NCBI RefSeq assembly: GCF_001718695.1
Contig: NZ_CP013422.1
Location: 868,001 to 932,000, forward strand
From: Burkholderia ubonensis
Lineage (GTDB): Bacteria; Pseudomonadota; Gammaproteobacteria; Burkholderiales; Burkholderiaceae
Reading direction: 5' to 3'
DNA: 64,000 bases
A program made the translations under genes and the position numbers. This document shows, in pieces, positions 57,135 through 64,000 of the stretch. Within the stretch, counting starts at the first letter, position 1; every line of letters begins with the position of its first letter. Under the pieces are notes generated by a model. The model was given only the letters and a program-made list of their open reading frames with translations. It was not told where the DNA came from and did not search any database.

Positions 57135-59609
57135 TCAGACGGCCAACGCTGCGCGTACCGTTCGCGCGGCGTTGACCGCGCGAATGTCGACGCTCGGCGG
57201 CGCGTCGTCGATGCGCGGTGTGCCGATAGGTTGCGGGATCAGCGCGACGCGCGCGGTCGCGCCGGGCGCGAGATGGAACCAGTCGTCGAGCGGCATGAAG
57301 CCCGGTGCATCGATCTGCACGTGACGCGCGACGTGGCGCGTGTCGATGTCGACGTGCCACGCGTCGCCGGCGCGCGACACGCGCGCTTCGATGCCCGGAT
57401 CGCGTCGCGCGAACACGGCCGGATGCGTGCGCGACGGAAAGTGGAACGCCTGCGACAGCAGCGCGCCGTCGTCGCCGCGCAGCGACGCGACGACGGTGTC
57501 GTGCTCGCACGGTCCGAAGCGATACGCGTAGGTCCAGTCGAAGAAGCGCCCGAGCAATTCGGCCGAGCCGAGCCGCACCGCATCGTGCGCGGCGAGTCGA
57601 ACCTGCCCGCCGCAGCGCGCGACCGGCGTGCGGCCGTCGCGCAACGCCACCAGCTCGACGCTCGCCGTCAGCGGCGCCGGGCGTTCGTTGATCACATGCA
57701 CGTCGAGGCCGTTCAGTCCTTCGTCGACCACGACGATCTGCACCGGCTGCAGCACCTGGCGCAGTGCATACCATCCCGATTTCGGCAGATGCGCGGCATC
57801 GAGCAAGCCCCATCCGGCGCCCGGCATCACGTCCTGGAACTGCCACACGAGCGCGCCCGCGCAGCGCGAGCCGCTGCGTCGCCACTCGGAGAACGTCTCG
57901 CGCATCACGTCGGCGATCACCGCGCGCGACAGTTCGAAGTAGCGCGCCGGGTCTTCGCGCCGCAGGCGCTCGGGCGCCACGTCGTACAGCGTGCGCAGAT
58001 AGTGGTCGCGGACGTCGTCGAAGTCCCACGACGCGCCGGGATCGCGCGGGACGGCCGCCTTCCATCGCGGTTCGTGCGGATGCGGCCGGCCGATGCGCTC
58101 CAGCGTCGCATCGCACGGCACGTTCGCGAAGGCGAGGCATTCGCTCGCGAACCGCACGTCGGCGCGCCGCGCATCGTCGAGCGGGCGCAGGTACGCGCCG
58201 ACGCCGTAGTAGTGCGACACGCGCTCGCGCGGCACGAACGGCAGGACGCCGCCGTCGGGCGAATCGGAGACGTACGGTACGTCGGGCCGCCATGCCGCGG
58301 CGCGGGCGGCGAGACGCTCGGCCGTCAATTCGACGGCGCGTTGTTTCGGGCCGAGCCCCGACATCGCCGCCTGTTGCGCGATCTCGCTGCCGCCGCACAG
58401 CACCGCAAGCGACGGCGATGCGCGGCGCCGCGCGAGGAACTGGTCGGCTTCCGCGTCGACGGCGTCGGCGAACGCGCGATCGTCGAGCGCGTAGTCGAAG
58501 TTCGCGAACATGAAGTCCTGCCAGACCATCAGCCCGAGCCGGTCGCACCAGGCGTGAAAGGCGTCGGCTTCGTAGGTCATCGTGCCGCCGACCCGAATCA
58601 TGTTGAAGCCCGCGTCGCGCGCGAGGCCGAGCAGGCGCGCGTAGGTCGCATCGTCCGCATGCAGCGCGAGCGGCGCCGCGCTGCTCCAGCATGCGCCGCG
58701 CGCGAACACGGGCGTGCCGTTCACGCGCAGCCCGAAGCCGTTGCCGTCGTCGCCCGCGTGCTGCTCGATCGTGCGAAACCCGGTTGCACCGAGCACGATG
58801 CGCTCGGCGCCGACATGCAGCGCGATGTCGTACAGCACCGGTTCGCCGTGCGTGTGCGGCCACCAGAGCCGCACGTTCGGCACGGCGACGGTCGCAAGCA
58901 GCCGGTCGGCGCCGGCGCGTTCGAGCGTCGCGTGGTGCTCGCCGCAGGACAGCCTGGCCGCGAACGCGTCGGGCAGCGGTGCGGCGAACGTGAGCTCGGC
59001 GTCGAGCCAGCCGGTGTCGCCGTCGACGCGCGCATGCAGGTCGCAATGCGCGGGCACGGTGCCCTCGGCCGGGTCGAGCACGTCGACGGGCCGCCACGGA
59101 CCGGTCGGCACGTGATGCGGAAACCAGCCGGGCATGTGTCCGAGCAGCGACGTGCGTACCGTGCGCAGCGTCGCCGGCTCCGCGAGCCGCGTGCGCCAGC
59201 GTGCGCGCCGCGCCGCGCGTGCGGTGCGCAGGTGCGGCGCGAGCGCGCGAAAACAGACGAACAACGTGTGCTGGCCGGCGAGCGTCACGCGCACGTCGTG
59301 CGTGACGAACATGCTGTCCGAGTGCAGGATCGGCGTGTCGTCGAGCCACGCTTGCGCGAGCGTCGCGAGACCGTGAAAGCGCAGCAGGCGCGCGCCGTGC
59401 CCGCGCAGCTCGACGCGATACCAGTGGTCGCGCTCGTCGAGCGACGCGGCCTCGTCGAGACGGCCCGCGACGGCGAGCGCCTGCGCGACGGTGCCCGGCA
59501 CCGGCGCCGCGATCCACCCGGCGCCGGCCGGAAGATCGGACGGCGCGGGCGCCGCGCCCGCGGGCGTCGCGAGCATCGACCACGCCGGCATTGCCGACGC
59601 GCGCGTCAC
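57135..59609 (-). CDS. Glycoside hydrolase family 2 protein, beta-mannosidase-like
   Basis: An 824-aa enzyme expected to cleave terminal beta-mannosides or related links. It has an N-terminal jelly-roll sugar-binding domain (DHWYRVELRGHGARLLRFHGLATLAQAWLDD), an immunoglobulin-like domain and a barrel. A probable acid/base Glu is in LAVLCGGSEIAQQ and a probable nucleophile Glu in RFASECLAFANVP. The region GGTMTYEADAFHAWCDRLGLMVWQDFMFANFDY is typical of GH2 mannosidases. No signal peptide is seen, so it is probably cytoplasmic. The GTG at 59609 overlaps the DUF1839 stop (GTGA); ATG 59591 is an alternative. It is the last gene of the carrier-protein operon. Confidence 0.9.
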   Translation of the reverse strand: MTRASAMPAWSMLATPAGAAPAPSDLPAGAGWIAAPVPGTVAQALAVAGRLDEAASLDERDHWYRVELRGHGARLLRFHGLATLAQAWLDDTPILHSDSMFVTHDVRVTLAGQHTLFVCFRALAPHLRTARAARRARWRTRLAEPATLRTVRTSLLGHMPGWFPHHVPTGPWRPVDVLDPAEGTVPAHCDLHARVDGDTGWLDAELTFAAPLPDAFAARLSCGEHHATLERAGADRLLATVAVPNVRLWWPHTHGEPVLYDIALHVGAERIVLGATGFRTIEQHAGDDGNGFGLRVNGTPVFARGACWSSAAPLALHADDATYARLLGLARDAGFNMIRVGGTMTYEADAFHAWCDRLGLMVWQDFMFANFDYALDDRAFADAVDAEADQFLARRRASPSLAVLCGGSEIAQQAAMSGLGPKQRAVELTAERLAARAAAWRPDVPYVSDSPDGGVLPFVPRERVSHYYGVGAYLRPLDDARRADVRFASECLAFANVPCDATLERIGRPHPHEPRWKAAVPRDPGASWDFDDVRDHYLRTLYDVAPERLRREDPARYFELSRAVIADVMRETFSEWRRSGSRCAGALVWQFQDVMPGAGWGLLDAAHLPKSGWYALRQVLQPVQIVVVDEGLNGLDVHVINERPAPLTASVELVALRDGRTPVARCGGQVRLAAHDAVRLGSAELLGRFFDWTYAYRFGPCEHDTVVASLRGDDGALLSQAFHFPSRTHPAVFARRDPGIEARVSRAGDAWHVDIDTRHVARHVQIDAPGFMPLDDWFHLAPGATARVALIPQPIGTPRIDDAPPSVDIRAVNAARTVRAALAV

Positions 59610-60664
59610 CGCGTCGCCGGCACGGCGGCCGCTTCGCAGCGAACGGGCGCCACCAGGTGCCGCAGCGGCGGGCTGATCTGCTGCGCGCATGCGATCAGGT
59701 CGGTATAGGCCGCTTCGATCGCGTCGAGCGGCGCATCGCCGCGCTCCTCCTTGCCGCGCGAGCAGGCACGCGCAAGCCGGAATTCGAGCACCATCGACTC
59801 CGCCGCGATGCGCTCGCACGCCGCGCGTATGTCGGCGAACGGGCCGATGCAGCCGCTCGCCTGCAGCCAGCGCGCGTAATGACCGAACAGCTCGAAGTTC
59901 GCGCCGAGCTGCCGCACCGAATTGAACGAGTACCCGTGGAAGCGCTCGAGCGGCGACGCGGCGAGCGACTTCGCATCGGCCTGCAACTGGCGGCGGAACG
60001 CCGCCACCGGATTGACCAGCGGCAGGCGCCGCAGATGCCGCTGCAAGGCGGCGAGCGACACGTCGCACAGCACACGCTCGTCGAGCGGCGCGAAACGCCG
60101 CTTCGCGCACTCGACGTACGGCGGCAACGGCATCGGCGAGCTGCCGCCGACGAGCCCGTCGTAGTCGATCTCCTCGGCCACGTAATAGCCGCTGTTGTGG
60201 AAGTAGCCGAGCTGGCGGCGCGCGCGGTCGATCGCGTCGATGCCGATCGTCGTCTTCGTATGCTGCGTGCGATAGGCGCTGCCGCGCGTATCGGGCAGGA
60301 ACCACGCGTCGACCTCGACGATCATCAGATGGCCGCGCGCGACCTGCGTCTCGATGTGCTGGGCGAGCGGCTCGTAGATCGAGTGTTCCTGCACGACGAT
60401 GCCGTACAGTCGTTCCAGCTCGTCGTGCGGAAACTTGAAGAACGTGAACTGGTCGCCCTCGAAGTCCATCGCGATCGTAAACGGCAGCGCCGCGTACGGA
60501 TTGAGCCCCCACCAGCGCAGCACCTCGAGCCACATGTCGACGTAGCAGTTGGTCTGCTTCCAGACCATCTCCTGACTGTGCAGCGGGTGCGGCCGGTAGT
60601 GGCGCGCGCGATGACGCACGTCGTCGAACGACGCATCCTCGCCGTCGCGTGACACGAAGCTCAT
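59606..60664 (-). CDS. DUF1839 family protein
   Basis: A 352-aa cytoplasmic protein of the uncharacterised DUF1839 family. Conserved-looking segments are HSQEMVWKQTNCYVDMWLEVLRWWGLNPYAALPFTIAMDFEGDQFTFFKFPHDELERLYGI and ETQVARGHLMIVEVDAWFLPDTRGSAYRTQHTKTTIGID. The first has Cys, Asp and Glu that could be catalytic. The family commonly accompanies amino acid:carrier-protein ligases, so it may take the amino acid from the carrier, as an acyltransferase or peptidase-like enzyme; this is inference. The ATG at 60664 overlaps the ligase stop (ATGA). Confidence 0.88.
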   Translation of the reverse strand: MSFVSRDGEDASFDDVRHRARHYRPHPLHSQEMVWKQTNCYVDMWLEVLRWWGLNPYAALPFTIAMDFEGDQFTFFKFPHDELERLYGIVVQEHSIYEPLAQHIETQVARGHLMIVEVDAWFLPDTRGSAYRTQHTKTTIGIDAIDRARRQLGYFHNSGYYVAEEIDYDGLVGGSSPMPLPPYVECAKRRFAPLDERVLCDVSLAALQRHLRRLPLVNPVAAFRRQLQADAKSLAASPLERFHGYSFNSVRQLGANFELFGHYARWLQASGCIGPFADIRAACERIAAESMVLEFRLARACSRGKEERGDAPLDAIEAAYTDLIACAQQISPPLRHLVAPVRCEAAAVPATR

Positions 60665-61650
60665 CGCGTGCCCCACAGCGCGTCGCGCACGTCGGCCGGC
60701 CACGCGTCGAGGTCGAAGCCGTGATGGCGGAACAGCGCGAGCGTGAGGCGCTCGAGGCCGAAGCCGACGCAGCCCGTGTGCGCGACGTCGCCGCTCGCGG
60801 TGCGGATGTCCCACAGCAGCCCGAAGTGGTCCATGTGGTAATTGAAGCTCAGGCAGGCGGTCTGACGGCCGTCGTGCTCGATCGGGATCAGCAGCTCGAA
60901 CTTGAGGTTCTGCTCGCGCTGGCTGTCGGCGACGATCTTGCCGCCGCGTCCGAAGAACGGGTCGTTCGCGAGATCGATTTCGTTCGGCAGGCGCAGCGCG
61001 TCGATCATCCGCGTACCGCGCTCCATCCAGGTGCGGCGGAACGCGACGATCTGCTCGGGCGTGCCGATTCGCACGTACTCGCGCATCCGGAACAACTGCA
61101 TGCGGGTCGGGTCGAGCGACGGTTCGTGGCGGAAGCAGTATGAGAACACGTCGACGATGCGTCCGTCGTCGGGCAGCGCCCCGGCGCGCGCGACGACCGG
61201 ATAGACCGGATAGCAGGCGGCCGGCGTCATCACGACGTAGGTCGGCTTCTGGCTTTCGGTCCAGTCTTCGCCGCGATCGAGGCATTGCAGCACGCGCTGG
61301 TGCCGCTGTTCGTCGCCGCAGAACGCGTGAACGCTGCCCGCGAGTTGCGGGAAGCTCTTCATGTATTCGCTGCGCTCGAACTCGGTGCGGCTCATCGCCG
61401 GCGGGAAGCGCAGGACCTCCGCATGCTGATCGGCGCCGAGGCGCGTGACGAATGCGTCGAGCGCTTCGACGACGCGCTCGAACCGCTCGCTGCGGCCGAA
61501 CAGGCCCTGGATGCCGGTCGACACCAGCAGTCCGGCGTCCACCAGCTCGTCGCGCAGCGGGTTCACGCCGGCGCGGTCGAGCGGCGCGTCGGCGGGCGCG
61601 GCGGGCGCGGCGGCGGAGCCGGCCGAAGTCACGGAGAGGCGATCGTTCAC
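60661..61650 (-). CDS. Amino acid:[carrier protein] ligase (class II aaRS-like)
   Basis: A 329-aa homologue of the catalytic core of atypical seryl-tRNA synthetases without a tRNA-binding domain. It should adenylate a small amino acid and transfer it to the phosphopantetheine of a carrier protein. Motif 2 lies in FSYCFRHEPSLDPTRMQLFRMREYV and motif 3 in GCVGFGLERLTLALF. Cys146, Glu191 and Cys294 sit in the places of the Zn ligands recalled for the Bradyrhizobium enzyme (131/176/279), each shifted by exactly 15. That enzyme prefers Gly and Ala, so the substrate is probably similar. The GTG start at 61650 overlaps the upstream stop. The carrier-protein gene is two genes upstream. Confidence 0.93.
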   Translation of the reverse strand: MNDRLSVTSAGSAAAPAAPADAPLDRAGVNPLRDELVDAGLLVSTGIQGLFGRSERFERVVEALDAFVTRLGADQHAEVLRFPPAMSRTEFERSEYMKSFPQLAGSVHAFCGDEQRHQRVLQCLDRGEDWTESQKPTYVVMTPAACYPVYPVVARAGALPDDGRIVDVFSYCFRHEPSLDPTRMQLFRMREYVRIGTPEQIVAFRRTWMERGTRMIDALRLPNEIDLANDPFFGRGGKIVADSQREQNLKFELLIPIEHDGRQTACLSFNYHMDHFGLLWDIRTASGDVAHTGCVGFGLERLTLALFRHHGFDLDAWPADVRDALWGTR

Positions 61651-62843
61651 GAGAGTTTCTCCAGCGTCGACGGACGCAAGGCGAGCAGCAGGTTCGAAGT
61701 GTTGGCGGCGATGCGGTCGTTGCTGATCATCAGCGGCGCGGCCTGCAGGTCGCGCAGATGGCGGCCGACGCTGTACGGTGTGCCGTTCTTGTAGCCGGCC
61801 ATCCCGCAGATCATCATGGCCTGCTGCACGACTTCGAGCGCGGCCGTCGATACGTAAGTCTTCAGCGTGTTGACCTCGGCGGCCCACGCCATGCCGGCCG
61901 ACCACGAACGCGCCGACGCGCAGCCGTAGAGGCGCAGCACGCTGTCGACGCGCGCCTGCATCGCCTGCATCAGGTCCAGCGATTCGGCGATCCGTCGTGC
62001 CGCGGGCGACGGCGCGCCGTCGGACTGACGCGCCTGCGCGCGGAAGAACTGATGCGCGCGCTGGAACGCGTCGCCGGCCACGCCGATCCACACGGCGGCC
62101 CACAGGATGTGCGACACCGGCACCATCGTCTGTTCGGCGATCTGCGCGAACGGCACCGGCGCGCACTGGACCGTCGCGCCTTGCGCCTCCAGCACGAAGC
62201 CGTTGCTGCAGGTGCCGCGCAAGCCGAGCGTGTCCCATTCGTTGCGGCGCGTGAGCGTATAGCCGTCGCGCAGCAGCGTCACGAGCACCTGTTCGGACGC
62301 CGGTGCGTCGGCGTCGCGGCGTGCGGTCGCGAGGATGCCGTCCGCGTAGTCGCCGTACGAGATCGCCGGCGCCGCTTTGCGCAGCCTGAACTCGCCGCCG
62401 TTCGTCTCGAGCGCGCACTGGCTCGTGCGCAGGTTGCCGCCGACGCCGTCTTCGGACGTCGCCGATGCAAGCAGCCATTGATGGCGCACGAGCTGCTGCA
62501 GGAACAGCCGATGCCATCCCTGGTCGGCCGCGTGATCGACGATGCAGGCAACCTGGATCTGGTGCATCGCGAACACCATCGCCGACGACGCACAGGCGCG
62601 GCCGAGAATCGAGCAGGCCGATGCGACGTCGGCGAGCGATGCGCCGGCGCCGCCCAGATGGGTCGGCACCATCGCGCCGAGCAGGCGGCGGGCGCGCATC
62701 GCCTCGATGGCCTCGACGGGGCAACGGGCGTCGCGATCGACCGCATCCGCGTGTTGCGCGGCGACCTGCGCGACGGCGAGGGCGGCCTCGTCGAGCCGAT
62801 ACGCTTCGTCGGGGGGCGCGAGTTCGGGAAGGAGCGCGCTCAT
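61647..62843 (-). CDS. Acyl-CoA dehydrogenase-fold flavoprotein
   Basis: A 398-aa FAD enzyme. The N-terminal helical domain reads RRLLGAMVPTHLGGAGASLADVASACSILGRACASSAMVFAMHQIQVACI, the middle domain WLLASATSEDGVGGN, and the C-terminal domain ends GMAGYKNGTPYSVGRHLRDLQAAPLMISNDRIAANTSNLLLAL. Where ordinary dehydrogenases have the catalytic Glu (EGTxE), this protein has ISNDR, as in oxygenase-like or unusual members. By analogy with PltE acting on prolyl-carrier protein, it probably oxidises the aminoacyl thioester made by the adjacent ligase. The ATG overlaps the carrier-protein stop (ATGA). Confidence 0.9.
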   Translation of the reverse strand: MSALLPELAPPDEAYRLDEAALAVAQVAAQHADAVDRDARCPVEAIEAMRARRLLGAMVPTHLGGAGASLADVASACSILGRACASSAMVFAMHQIQVACIVDHAADQGWHRLFLQQLVRHQWLLASATSEDGVGGNLRTSQCALETNGGEFRLRKAAPAISYGDYADGILATARRDADAPASEQVLVTLLRDGYTLTRRNEWDTLGLRGTCSNGFVLEAQGATVQCAPVPFAQIAEQTMVPVSHILWAAVWIGVAGDAFQRAHQFFRAQARQSDGAPSPAARRIAESLDLMQAMQARVDSVLRLYGCASARSWSAGMAWAAEVNTLKTYVSTAALEVVQQAMMICGMAGYKNGTPYSVGRHLRDLQAAPLMISNDRIAANTSNLLLALRPSTLEKLS

Positions 62844-63091
62844 GCGGAATGCTCGGAGCGTTGGAGGCTGGCGACCGCGTCCGCGAGCGCGTCGACGCTG
62901 CGGAACAGGTTGCGGTTCAGCATCTCGTCGGGGATCTCGACGTTGAAGTGCTTCTCGATCGCGAGCATCAGCTGGATCGTGTCGAGCGACGAGAGGCCCG
63001 CGTCGTAAAGATCGTCCCCGTCGCCGATCGAATCGATCGCGGCTTCGAGATTGGCGACGTGCTTCAGGATGGTTCTGATTTCGTTTTTCAC
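62840..63091 (-). CDS. Acyl/aminoacyl carrier protein
   Basis: An 83-aa carrier protein. The core reads GDDLYDAGLSSLDTIQLMLAIEKHFNVEIPDEMLNRNLFRSVDALADAV; Ser35 (in GLSSLDT) is the phosphopantetheine site, with Ser in place of the usual preceding Asp. The GTG at 63091 was chosen because GGAG lies 6 nt upstream and the N-terminus KNEIRTILKHV is right for the family; the frame is open to 63151. It is the first gene of the five-gene operon and the presumed partner of the ligase two genes downstream. Confidence 0.93.
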   Translation of the reverse strand: MKNEIRTILKHVANLEAAIDSIGDGDDLYDAGLSSLDTIQLMLAIEKHFNVEIPDEMLNRNLFRSVDALADAVASLQRSEHSA

Positions 63092-63259
63092 GTGCTGCTC
63101 CGGCGTGCGTGGTGTCGTCCGCTCGGGCGAACGCGCGCAGCGCGCTGACATCCCCCCGGCAGTCCGGCATCAGTAGACCATCCGCATGCACGACGTTCTG
63201 TTCGCCACCCTACAGTCGGCTGAACGCGATCGACCGGGCGCGCCGAAATGCCGAATCGG

Positions 63260-64000
63260 TCAAGCGCGCGCGGCGGTCGTCACGCCCGAGTCGGCCGACA
63301 GGATCCGGTTGATCTCGTCGCGCACGATCGCGCGGCAGCCGCACGACATCTTCTCGAGGCCGCCGAGATTCGCGAGCACGATCGAGCTTCGATACTGGCG
63401 GATCAGGCCGAGCTTCTGGACTTCGCCCGCCGCGTCGGTGACCGTCTCGCGCCGCACGCCGAGCATCTGCGCGAGCATGCTGTGGGTCACTTGGATCTCG
63501 ATGCTGCGCGAGCGGTCGTACGCGAGCAGGAACCATCTGCACAACTGGTGCTTGAGCACATGGTGGCGGCTGCAGAACGTGATCTGCGACACCTGCGCCA
63601 TCAGCAGCCGCACGCACACGAACACCAGATGGCGAATCACCGGGGACGCGTCGAACGCGCGCGCGAACACGCGCCGGTCGAGCCGATAGACGAAGCCGTC
63701 GCGGCATGCGACCGCGCGGCACGGCATGCTGCCGCTGCCGCCGATCACGTCGTCGCACACGATGCTCTCGCTGCCGATCTCGGCCACTTCCAGCGTCATG
63801 CCGCCCGACGATACGTACTGCAACGAAACGGCCGTCGTGACGGGTAGATAGACGGCGCTCAGCATTTCGCCGGGTTCGCACAGCACCTGACCGGATCTCA
63901 GGTGAACCAGCTGCAGGTGAGCGACCAGCGCCGCGCGTTCGTCGCGGTCGAGCGCCGCGATGAACCGGTTCGCGTCGAAGCTGTGGGAGAGCTCGATCAT
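63260..64000 (-). CDS. Crp/Fnr-family transcriptional regulator
   Basis: A 246-aa regulator. The N-terminal cyclic-nucleotide-like sensor domain reads HLRSGQVLCEPGEMLSAVYLPVTTAVSLQYVSSGGMTLEVAEIGSESIV and lacks the canonical cAMP-binding Arg/Ser pair. A winged helix follows (VTHSMLAQMLGVRRETVTDAAGEVQKLGLIRQYRSSIVLANLGGLEKMSCGCR). The first ATG seen coincides with the last base of the window, so the true start might lie farther right. BerA of B. cenocepacia, a c-di-GMP-binding Crp/Fnr protein, controls an exopolysaccharide locus next to it; equivalence is inference. Confidence 0.9.
   Translation of the reverse strand: MIELSHSFDANRFIAALDRDERAALVAHLQLVHLRSGQVLCEPGEMLSAVYLPVTTAVSLQYVSSGGMTLEVAEIGSESIVCDDVIGGSGSMPCRAVACRDGFVYRLDRRVFARAFDASPVIRHLVFVCVRLLMAQVSQITFCSRHHVLKHQLCRWFLLAYDRSRSIEIQVTHSMLAQMLGVRRETVTDAAGEVQKLGLIRQYRSSIVLANLGGLEKMSCGCRAIVRDEINRILSADSGVTTAARA

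Overview
The window looks like a secondary replicon of a Burkholderia species, probably of the B. cepacia complex. It is very GC-rich with strong GC3 bias. The gene content also fits: pcaHG with a PcaQ-type LysR regulator, two methyl-accepting chemotaxis proteins, an RND efflux pump with a divergent two-component system, a large exopolysaccharide locus, a sigma-54 enhancer-binding protein and a Crp/Fnr regulator beside it. Species assignment is inference; no rRNA, tRNA, IS element, phage or CRISPR array was seen.

Left part (1-24.6 kb). A class A beta-lactamase with an odd KTG box overlaps a truncated membrane acyltransferase. pcaH-pcaG (protocatechuate 3,4-dioxygenase) follow, then a small hydrolase-like gene, an XRE-type regulator and pcaQ. 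Two near-copies of the same operator lie upstream of pcaH and at the pcaQ start, 1.7 kb apart. Next come an APC permease, an Lhr-type helicase broken by two apparent one-base deletions, a 9-bp tandem repeat of about 40 units, a DUF457-type membrane protein, a gamma-glutamyltransferase broken by one apparent one-base deletion, PPK2, a YigZ-family protein and a chemoreceptor. A five-gene catabolic-looking operon (PanE-like, VOC, MaoC, CaiB, AroE-like) with overlapping genes faces its own LysR regulator.

Middle part (24.6-37.2 kb). A tripartite RND pump operon (adaptor, pump, outer-membrane factor) is divergent from an OmpR-type response regulator and histidine kinase. A second chemoreceptor and an exported GH3 beta-glucosidase follow.

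Right part (38.2-64 kb). An exopolysaccharide locus holds a tandem alpha/beta-hydrolase-fold protein, two GT4 glycosyltransferases, a Wzx-like flippase, Wza-like and Wzc-like export proteins, a Wzy-like polymerase, an acyltransferase, a beta-helix protein, ManC and a GNAT protein. From memory it resembles the c-di-GMP-controlled Bep locus of B. cenocepacia. It is followed by a sigma-54 activator and then by a tightly overlapping five-gene operon: a carrier protein, an acyl-CoA-dehydrogenase-fold flavoprotein, an amino acid:carrier-protein ligase (class II aaRS-like), a DUF1839 protein and a GH2 beta-mannosidase-like enzyme. A Crp/Fnr-type regulator ends the window. The carrier-protein operon, which loads an amino acid as a thioester and apparently oxidises it, is the best candidate for an undescribed system here.

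Genes in each operon are linked by ATGA, GTGA or TGATG overlaps, so co-translation is likely. The three apparent frameshifts can each be repaired by restoring one base in a CCGG context, which suggests sequencing error rather than true gene decay.
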